A stretch of 64,000 nt of DNA from Entoloma clypeatum (taxonomy: Eukaryota > Basidiomycota > Agaricomycetes > Agaricales > Entolomataceae), in contig OY751485.1 in NCBI GenBank assembly GCA_963565915.1, positions 1-64,000 of the forward strand. The letters run 5' to 3'. The notes beneath the pieces are model-generated. The model did no database searches. It saw only the letters and a program-made list of their open reading frames with translations, and was not told the DNA's origin. Positions 55,683 through 64,000 of this stretch are shown piece after piece. How positions within the stretch are numbered: the first letter of the stretch is position 1; every line of letters starts with the position of its first letter. The position numbers and the translations under genes are program-made.

Positions 55683-56480
55683 GTCCGCCTCGTATTTGGT
55701 GTCCGTTTTTCTCCCAGCCCCTCGGGATCTCCCTGTTGTGCAGCGCTCTCAGGCTTCCTTGGGAGTCGAACACGTATCCTCAGTATGTGGCTTTCAGAGG
55801 AGTATGTGGCTTTCACAAGTTCATCGAACGTTCGAACTTTTGCTCACATCAGGTTGCTCATGAGATAGGTCTGGCCAACACAAAGAGAGTCCTGAACAAA
55901 CTCAGGTCTTGATGAAACATTACAATATCTCGCTGTTAGAGATGTCTCCCCGATCACATCCTCTCCAACCATGGCAAACGTATCTCGTCGTTCGCAATCC
56001 TGGTTTTTCATGTTTGTTTACATCGGCGTTGGACACCTCGGAATTTTGGACAGAACTTATCGTGTCGCATCCCAGACTTGCCAATGGGTACTCTGAAGCA
56101 TACAATATCCCCCGATGCCGTTCTCTCGCTCTCAAAGCGGATGGGGGGCTGATCGTGCCCTATTCCCGCTGCTAGTAGAGATGATTATGCTACGAGTCCT
56201 CTTCTAGAGAGCTTTTCGATCGTATTTTACGGGAAATTCAATGAATCCCTTCAATCTTACTGCCTCTTCCTATCACAACCATTCCTGCACCACATTTTCC
56301 GCTTCGGCGCCCGCGCCCCTTGCCTCCCTCCCCCCGATCACCTTCCCAACTTGAATGGCCAGTTTAAAGTTGATCGCTCGTCAGTGTTCCAAGGGAAATA
56401 CTTTTGATATGTACATGAGCTCGCGGGACATCCCGCAGAAGTGACCTTACGTAACACGTATCCTTCTTCCCAACCACCGC

Positions 56481-57936
56481 ATGCAAAGTCGATGGCATTT
56501 TCCCCGTCTGCGCCTCCTTCCAACTGCCGCCGTCTGTCTCGTCGTCTTTTTTACCTACTTCATCTCCTTTGACTTCTACACCCGCTATTCCAGGCGCACC
56601 TCCATCTCGGACGTCTCTGACCCCCTCCTACCCAGCAACACATACGACACTTCCATCAAGATCCTCCTAGTTTCCGCCCTCTTCCCGCTTCCTCAGTCTA
56701 AACACACTCACGAAGAGTACAGATCATGGCTCTCCAACTTCCTCTCTCGTATCTCGACATCCGACATCTACTTCTACACTACGCCCGACCTTGAGTCTCT
56801 CGTGCGGGATCTGCATGCTAATGCCAATACCACAACATCGCTGACGATCAACACTGACTATTCCTCACCCCTGCTCGTGCCTCCACTGCTTCCGTACAAA
56901 GACAAGTACGCCCAGATGCACGAATGGGACCGAGAAAAATCCCGACACTCGCCAGAGTTGTACGCCGTCTGGAACGCCAAGCCGTGGTTCCTCGACTCGG
57001 CCGTTCAAAAAGCGGGGCACGAGTATGACTATGCCTTCTGGGTGGACGCAGGGAGCTTCAGGCACGAGCACGCGTATGGCCGGTGGCCGGACGCACGGCG
57101 CGTAGACGAGGTGTGGGAGCAGGCATATAGGCTCTCGAGGAAAGATGGGCTGAGAGGGAAAGGGGACTTGATGTTGATACCGGCGTTTGAGCTGCCGGGA
57201 AGGGCCGAGATAGGTTGGAGCAAGGAGCACGGGCCGGTTGACATCGATTTTAGTGAAGGTATAAATATTATTGTTGGCTTTTCATCCCATTGCTGATTTT
57301 CGAACCCTCGCACTCGCAGGCACGTTCTTCGGCTCTACACCTGCCACGATATCCTGGTACGCCACGGTATTCTACCGATATCACAACCGCTACATATCTA
57401 CGACCCCGTCCGCTCTTGCTTCTCCCCGGCATCCGCACGGACCGCCCCTAGCGACCCCACCGCCGTTCCATTTTGTAGGGAAGGATCAAACCCTCATCAA
57501 CGCGCTCCTCTTCCTATACCCACACCGGTTCTTCACTATTGTCGCACCACAACATCACGGACTTCTCCCACCTCCGACCTCATCCTCATCGACCACCACC
57601 ACCACACCTGCCATCAAGAAGCCCTTCTACATTGGCGCTCGCTTCCGCACCCTCTTCAGAGCGCGGCTTTTCGACAAACTTCGTGGGAAGAACGGACCCT
57701 GCGGGGACGAGTGGTTTTATTTCCAGTATTGGCTTGCTTCGCCGTCCGAGCGGAGGCGGATGAGTAGCGAGTTGTGGCCTTCAAGACCCGGGAAGGCCGT
57801 GAGATGGGTTGAGAGCTGGGTGAGAGGTAGAGCAGAGGAGCGGTGTGGGCTAACAGACGTGGTAACTGTCGAGGGGATGTTGAGGGCGCTTTTTGGTGGG
57901 CGGTGGGTGGAGCGGGTGAGGGCATGGGGCGAATGA
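56481..57936 (+). CDS. HtrL/YibB-like glycosyltransferase, second assembly copy
   Basis: Same two-exon gene as 46,713-48,168. I saw no difference in the protein. Confidence 0.7.
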
Positions 57937-58102
57937 AGGCGAGGCTAGCAAGGAACGGTGGCGAGCGAATCATGCATATAGTTGAATAATTGTTCGTCAT
58001 GCTCCGTGTATCATATATCTATCTGATCATCTTCCGCTCTCTCAGATCTCAGACTTTGAGTCCTTATCTCCCTAATTACCGTTGTGTTAGTGTCAGTATG
58101 GA

Positions 58103-60535
58103 TCACGATTGAACAGTCTTCTTGAATCCTGACGGTGTAACGCTTCCTTCCCCCGACTCTACATCATGACGCCTGTTTCGTGACGGGTCCAGAGCAGGTT
58201 CTGCCGCCTTCTCCACAACGTCAACTCGCGCAGCTGCCGCATCTGAGCCTCTACGTGTCAAGTCCTTATGCTTGATCATCGTGATGCTCGCGAGGGTCGC
58301 AGTAGCACACAAAGAAGCATTTAAAATGAATATCGATCTGATTCCTCTCGTATAGCCGTAATTGAGGATGTACGATGCTTCCGAGGGCAAGAGATCAGCT
58401 TGAGCCGGGTTGTTCAGGATATGCGGATTAGCGATGACGCTGGAGATCGTGGAGTCAGGGATCCTGAGTCGGTGCATGGAGGACTTGAGAGAGTTGTTTC
58501 TGCGGAACACGATTAGCTGCATGGCGCAGTCAATTTGCTAGCAGGACTGACATGATCGCTGCGCAAATCGCCAGGGAGAATGCCCCTCCAAGCAGGCGTA
58601 CGAACTGTAGAAGACAGTGAACTCCAGGCAATTGATGAACGTAGAACCACTTACGTTGCGAAAGGCTGTCACGACCGACATGTCTTTCCGGGGGACGCTG
58701 GCCTGAGCAGCTACTGTCGTGGTTTGCAAAGTCTGCGGGGAAGAAGCCATCATGCTATCCAATCACATATCTCAGACGATGAAAAACTCGCCATGCCTGC
58801 GCCAACACCAGCTAGAAGCATAGAAATCACGAGAGGGGCTTTGTGGACTTTCGGAGTAATGGTCGAAAGGCAGCCGTCGGCTACGGCCCAAAGGGTAAAC
58901 CCAGCATGAATTATAGTCTGCGATAGTGGGGTTGGTTCATCTGTGGTGGGAAAGAAAGTGACATACGCGATATCTCCCCGTGCGGCTGACAGCTACCCCC
59001 TGTTACAAGGTTCATTAGAAGTTCGAGCTCGGAAACCTGTAAAATACTCACAGCGAGCCAAGCTGAAGTGGTCTGACTCGCCAGCAGCGAGATCAGGAAG
59101 ACTCCTGCTTTAATGGGGGTGTACCCAAGAGCTACTTGGAAGAACTGTGGAAGATAATAAATGGATGAGAAGAACACGAATCCGCTGATCGAATTTTCAA
59201 CTCATCGTCGAACTGTAGTCGAAGCTGATGAATAACTTACTTGATGAACATGGTGATATAAACCCCCGTCACAGTTGCATGCTTGAAAATATACACTGTC
59301 ATTTGACACGTCAGCTGAAAGTGCTCTATATAACCAAGACTCACTCGGGACTACAGGAAGTTTAGCCCCCTTCCATTCCCAGAGGCAAAAAAGGACTATG
59401 ACAACGCAGCCCGAGAAAAGCGGAGCCAGAACCGTCGCAGATTTCCAGGGGAATGTAACTCCTCCCTGGAGCAAGCTGGTCAGACGCAAGGTTTGCGGAC
59501 GAATAAGCTCTCGAAAATACCCAGATCAGCGGTAGCATAATCAGTGCGCATCCACTCAAAACCATGCCAGCTCCAAGGTAATCAATGGCACGCAGTTTTC
59601 TGGGAATAAACAAATGCAGAATAGGCGCTGCATCAGTAGTGTTCAAGTTCGGGAAGGTCCATCATTACCTCCACACATCTCCTTGCACTGGTTTCAGGGG
59701 TAAAACGAATATGACAATACAGATCGCCATGAATGAGATCGGAGCATTGATCCAAAAACACCACTAAGCGTGTGTATTTAGTCTGTACGTGCCGCAAATC
59801 TAACATGGAACACTGACCCTCCAGCTAACCTTCTCCGATAGCGCGCCACCGATCACTGGGCCAATAGCGTATCCCAACGCGATAGCACCTCCGATAATCC
59901 CTTGATATTTTCCTCTGACTTATCTCAGCGTCTGCACGGGGAAGTAATAAAATGACGCACCTATCTCTCAAACTGACGATGTCAGAAATTACAATCTGTG
60001 CGATGCTAATAATACCGCCTAAAAAGGGTGAGGAACGTCATTTGGAAGATTGACAATTGTTTGACTGACCTCCGCCGGCACCAGCGAACCCTCGAAAGAT
60101 GATCACCTGCAAGATGCTCTTCGAGAACCCAGCAACGAGGTTCCCAAGCATGAAAACGGACATTGCGAAAGTCAGGACATTCTTCCTTCCAAAAATGTCA
60201 CTGAACCGGCCGTAGAGAGGTTGGAAACTCGTTGAAGTCAACAAGTACGCAGAGGGGACCCAGGAGCTGATGGACCCAGCATCGAATGCGGCGGATATAG
60301 TCGGGAGAGAAGCGGCAACAACGACAGAGTCCAAGGTCGAGACCACTATGCAAAGTGCCAAACCGGAGAAAACGGCGAGGACCTGTCTGAAAGGAAGCAA
60401 ATTGGTTTGGTCAGTCAAAGTAACGTCGTTTTCTTCCCCCTCAGCTTGGATTTCCAACTGAACATGTGCAGAAGAGGTGGTCCCAGCGTCATGGGTGGGC
60501 GTCGAGGGGGCACTGGATTCATGAAGAGCCATCAT
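58103..60535 (-). CDS. MFS transporter, second assembly copy
   Basis: Same gene as 48,335-50,767. I saw no difference in the coding parts. Confidence 0.75.
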
Positions 60536-61029
60536 GAGGTTGACATCGGAAATGACGAGTGAAAAAGCATCGGCAATTCACGGCATCGCTGGATGGGGTC
60601 GGAGCTTGAAGTTCAGCTCCGATCTGGACGATATTACGGCGGTCTGCAGTGTGTATCAAGTGCGTGATTGGGGCGATTCGCGCTGGAAGTTACATACGTT
60701 CTTTTTAGGCTCCCTTTGAGTCTTCAATTTCAATTGCAACTCTGAAAGAAAAAGTTGCGGTCTTCGACCTTTATACCTTAATCCGTAGCTCCGAGTCGAA
60801 CGTGAGCCTCTCCATGACAGCGTTGACAGGATAAACATTTTATAATCAAGTATACCCTTCACGCGCATGGTGCGCGGGGGACCCCACACGGACCTTTAAG
60901 CTTTATGTTCCATACGTTAACCTAATGATGCAACACCTTTGTAGATGTGCTTCCAGTTTCATGTAGAATTATTCAACGTTCATATTTATTGTACCATTCA
61001 AAAGCCTACTCCATTTACATTACGATGAC

Positions 61030-61279
61030 ATAGAGATGCTCTTCTTCGAAATTCTCCGAAAAAAAGTGGCAACACCCTCTTCACAGGTGGCACTGACGGC
61101 GGTGCATCATACAGGTTGAGCTCTACAATCTGCTAGGTGAGATCGTGGTTGGTGGGAATGGAAGCCTTCCATCGATCAAGGGTGGTGGCGTCGACATGTT
61201 CAATCGAAATTTTCACCGAAAAGATGGGATTGGCGTCTTCACCAAGCACCAGACAGTTGAGGCTGTTTGCAGCGGACAT
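61030..61279 (-). pseudogene. Crinkler-like N-terminal fragment, second assembly copy
   Basis: Counterpart of 51,262-51,511. One extra C on this strand (GGTGGGAATGG versus GGTGGAATGG on the plus strand) shifts the reading after KASIP, giving TNHDLT and a stop. Confidence 0.4.
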
Positions 61280-61543
61280 GATGAATGCTGAATGTGAACA
61301 ACCCTACGTGTTCAGCATGGAATCAACGGCGAATCTTGAGGCGTTCGAACTCACGGGGAGATGCAACATCAGTACAACATCATTATAACGATCAGATTTC
61401 GGTTGCCGCCGAGAAACGCTTCTGATGGATGCGTGTCTTTTGCATGCCACATCAATGAAAAACAGAAATGTTCAGTGTCGATAAATAAGAAAACTAAATT
61501 GCATATTCTAATATTGAAAACAAGGGATGAAGATCTGTAAAGA

Positions 61544-63152
61544 TCACGAAAGACTCGCCATCTCTGCGCGAGCAGACCGCAGTGCCACGACCATAACATA
61601 CACCTTTTCCCACATATCATATACATCCCGCATATGCCTGATACTCCTCACCCGCGGGAACCGTCGATCAAAACATCTCGCAAGCGTCAAGAGCTCCGGA
61701 GTCGTGGCGTACGGGCTGTTATGACACCCGACCACCAGCTCTTCGAGCACAGAATCCGTCCTCGCCGTTGCCGCTGCCGCCGCCGAAAAGTCCTTGACAT
61801 ATATCGGCATCTGCACATGCTTCAACCGCGGGCACATCCCCGACAGCGTAAACAGCGCCGACAAGGACGGCTCCGCGCCGGCCGCTGCGATCCTGGCGTC
61901 CAGTGGGAGATCCAGTGCCTCGAGCGACCCCCACGCCGCGGCGAACTGGCGGATGTCGTCGTTGGAGAAGACCATCGTGTACCGGTCGATGCGGAAGGAC
62001 GTGAGCCGGGAGAGGCGGAGGACCGGCGCGATGTCGGCCATGGCGAGGATGGCCTGTTCCCAGTCTGTTTCTTGGTCGAGCGTCATGCTCGTCAGGGACG
62101 ACGACCAGTGCTCGCAGATCTTGTTGAGGAGGTGCGTCAGGTGGGATTCCCAGCCCTGGGCCAACGGCGCTGGGGGAGCCACGATGGCGAGCGAGGCAAG
62201 ATCGACCTTGGAGGAGAGGTTGCCGAGGATGGTGTTCATGAGGGAGTAGGGTGCTGTTAGACGGAGGGCGGTTAGGGAGGAGAAGCTGTCTGCGTCGACG
62301 GGGAAGTCGGTGGAGAGGGAGCCGAGGAGGTCGATGGTGAGGGTGGTGAGCAGCTTGAGGGTACCTATCTGCTGGAAGAACTTGGAGTCAATCGCGGAGC
62401 CCATCTGTTTGAGGTCCAGAGATTGGAGCTTGTCGAACCGGGGGATGAAGGACAGCGATTGCTTGGAGAGCGTTCCCCAGATGACGAGGTTCTTCAATAC
62501 AGGGGTTTCGTCGACCATGGTAGCGAGCACGGATCCGACCGCCATGTCTTCGGGTTCGGTGACGAACCGGAGCTCGACGGATTCGAGGGTGTGGGTGAGG
62601 AAGAGGGTGTGGATGAAGAGACCGGGTGCTTGGACCTCTGGGCACACGAATCGGCGTAAGGCGGGGAGGAGAGGTGATCTCCAGAGCTGGGCGAGGCGGA
62701 CCTTGGTGTGATTCACCAGCTTCTCGTCATCCCCACTCTCTCCGGGATAGATAAACTCCCTGACTCTGCGCGCGTAATACCAGTATCTGTCCCAGTCCCT
62801 CTCCTGCATGACGCCACGAAGGACCTTCATATTCTGTCAGCACGGCTGCACTTGAAAGGACGAAAGATGGCTAGGAGCTCACATACGTATCGCGGACGAA
62901 TTGGAAGGCGGGGAGCAACTTGAGTAGAGGTATGAGGGACACCATGGAACTCCAAAGAGTGTCGAGAGCAGGGTCTAGAAATGCCTTGGATGTCAACGCG
63001 GCCCAAAGGAGATGCTGTTTGTTCAGTTGGCCATCGATGAACGGGTTGTCAGGGATGAAATATTCAAAAATCCGCCGCAGAAGGTAGGGGTTGTCGAGCA
63101 TGCCCTTGTCGATTCGTGAGGTGGCAGACGCGGTGGGATTATCGGTGTTCAT
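61544..63152 (-). CDS. F-box-like protein with LRR-like body
   Basis: Two exons: 63,152-62,883 and 62,833-61,544, with a 49-base intron GTGAGC..GACAG that joins RDTY to NMKVLRG. 519 residues. An F-box-like start GMLDNPYLLRRIFEYFIPDN, then HLLWAALTSKAFLDPALDTL WSSM, is followed by irregular leucine-rich segments (LPALRRFVCPEVQAPGLFIH, LQSLDLKQMGSAI, LTTLTIDLLG, SLEALDLPLD). Mushroom genomes carry many such proteins. By family logic they act as SCF ubiquitin-ligase adaptors, but the target is unknown. This is the only complete copy; its 3' part is also present left of the gap. Confidence 0.7.
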
Positions 63153-63769
63153 AGTGCACAGGTGAAGCCTCCATAAACGAGTTCGCGGTCGCTGTCGGTG
63201 GGGGCAAGCTGAGCTCCGCAGATGAGGACGTCACGGTCGTGGTAAGGGTGCCAACGTCAGCATGATTTCATCATGTTGCATAATCCAGACAAACATATGC
63301 ACATATCGATCGATTATACAAACCTGTGTTGACTTGTGCATTCGTGCGTAAAGCTGTGTCCGCCTGTACTCATTGACTGATCTCTGCAGTTGGATCACTA
63401 GTCAGTGAGCTTGTTCTCTTGTGGCAAACTTGCCAGTGGGGCGGCTTCCATGTCGCGGGGGAGGGTCGTTCGTAGTTTACTGTTTCCTCTCTTTCGCCTT
63501 CACGGCCCATCTGACCCACCATCTCCGAACACCGCGCGACAGTCCTCGCCACACGAGTCGGATTGTAACCTGCCTGAACCAGTTGCACGACTCATCATCG
63601 CCTGATAACCATCTCAGAGGGCTGCACAGCATGCAGCGTGGCCGTGCCCGTCTCTGACCTGTTTAGGTGGCTGCCTAGATCGTGACTCAGGCGCGAGGTC
63701 AAGAGTATAAATTTGTCGTGAGTAACTCCAGGCCAAACGCTATCCAACTCATTCCCCACCCCCACCACC
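63153..63769. promoter_or_regulatory. Intergenic region with TATA box for the 63,770 gene
   Basis: TATAAA at 63,706-63,711 lies 58-64 bases before the ATG at 63,770, followed by a C-rich leader ending CCCACCACC. Otherwise no feature seen. Confidence 0.5.
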
Positions 63770-64000
63770 ATGTCCCTTGACCGCAAAGAAACGCAGAGTC
63801 CTCCTCCCTACGAAGAAGCCCTCCAGACTTCCGCCAAGAAACTTCAGGGCGAAATAGCCACGTATCAAGGAGCAGAGGAAGAACAAGGGCATGGAGAGCC
63901 TCGCGAGACAGAAGCTCAACGTGTCGCCGCTGCCATGCAGGATGTCGGCAACAGCCACGCCGACCCCAAAGTGAGAGCGGACTGGCACAAGAAGGCCAAG
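63770..64000 (+). CDS. Hypothetical protein, cut by window end
   Basis: ATG 63,770 opens a frame to the window end (77 codons): MSLDRKETQSPPPYEEALQT, then charged, glutamate/lysine-rich helix-like sequence. A PPPY motif near residue 12 could bind WW domains. No family recognised. It has a good TATA box and leader upstream. Confidence 0.5.
   Translation, partial: MSLDRKETQSPPPYEEALQTSAKKLQGEIATYQGAEEEQGHGEPRETEAQRVAAAMQDVGNSHADPKVRADWHKKAK

Larger units (their letters stand above)
52709..62276 (+). repeat. Right copy of 9.57-kb near-identical duplication
   Basis: See the left copy. It starts at the gap inside the hypothetical gene and runs on past 62,276 into the intact F-box gene. Confidence 0.9.

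Noticed and set aside
52709..62276. A genuine recent tandem duplication of five genes
   Set aside because: Possible but less likely than unmerged contig ends, because both copies stop exactly at a round-sized gap and the left copy ends mid-gene.

Overview
The window looks like a piece of a basidiomycete (Agaricomycete-type) nuclear genome. The protein genes are broken by short introns of about 50-80 bases with GT..AG ends. Two tRNA genes carry introns after position 37. A Plavaka-type DNA transposon and typical mushroom families are present (DUF6593, DUF4246, short tyrosinase, polysaccharide lyase 14, AGC kinase with a serine-rich tail).

Layout. (1) 1-6,840 is gene-free satellite DNA: several different arrays built around a palindromic TCGTCGACGA-type core, punctuated by a recurring ~40-75 base boundary element. 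(2) 6,863-9,885 is a mosaic of telomere-like CCCCTAA repeats and 5'-truncated repeat fragments. Four of these carry a type I hammerhead ribozyme. I interpret them as telomere-attached Penelope-like (Coprina/Athena-type) retroelement fragments. A Ty1/Copia element there is broken directly at a telomeric repeat. The strand of the repeats puts the chromosome end to the left. (3) 9,887-17,170 holds decayed genes: a SET-domain gene and a GATA-factor gene with frame breaks, an endonuclease/exonuclease/phosphatase-like gene that has lost several expected catalytic residues, and duplicated repeat-like fragments. (4) 17,206-29,934 is ordinary gene territory: exosome subunit Rrp46, tyrosinase, DUF6593 protein, AGC kinase, tRNA-Ser(GCU), DUF4246 protein. 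(5) 30,948-37,115 is a Plavaka-type transposon with two divergent genes, inserted beside a truncated inverted copy of a membrane-protein gene whose full copy lies at 38,985-40,526. (6) 41,095-63,152 holds polysaccharide lyase 14, a PPxY-rich hypothetical protein, tRNA-Glu(CUC), a small secreted protein, an HtrL/YibB-like glycosyltransferase, an MFS transporter, a Crinkler-like N-terminal fragment and an F-box protein.

Assembly caution. 42,940-52,508 and 52,709-62,276 are nearly identical and are separated by exactly 200 Ns. The simplest reading is two overlapping contig ends that were scaffolded without merging, so the genes listed twice there probably exist once. Collapsing the copies restores both genes that are cut at the gap.

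The most interesting signal is the hammerhead/telomere mosaic at 6.9-9.9 kb, together with the palindrome-cored satellite domains distal to it.
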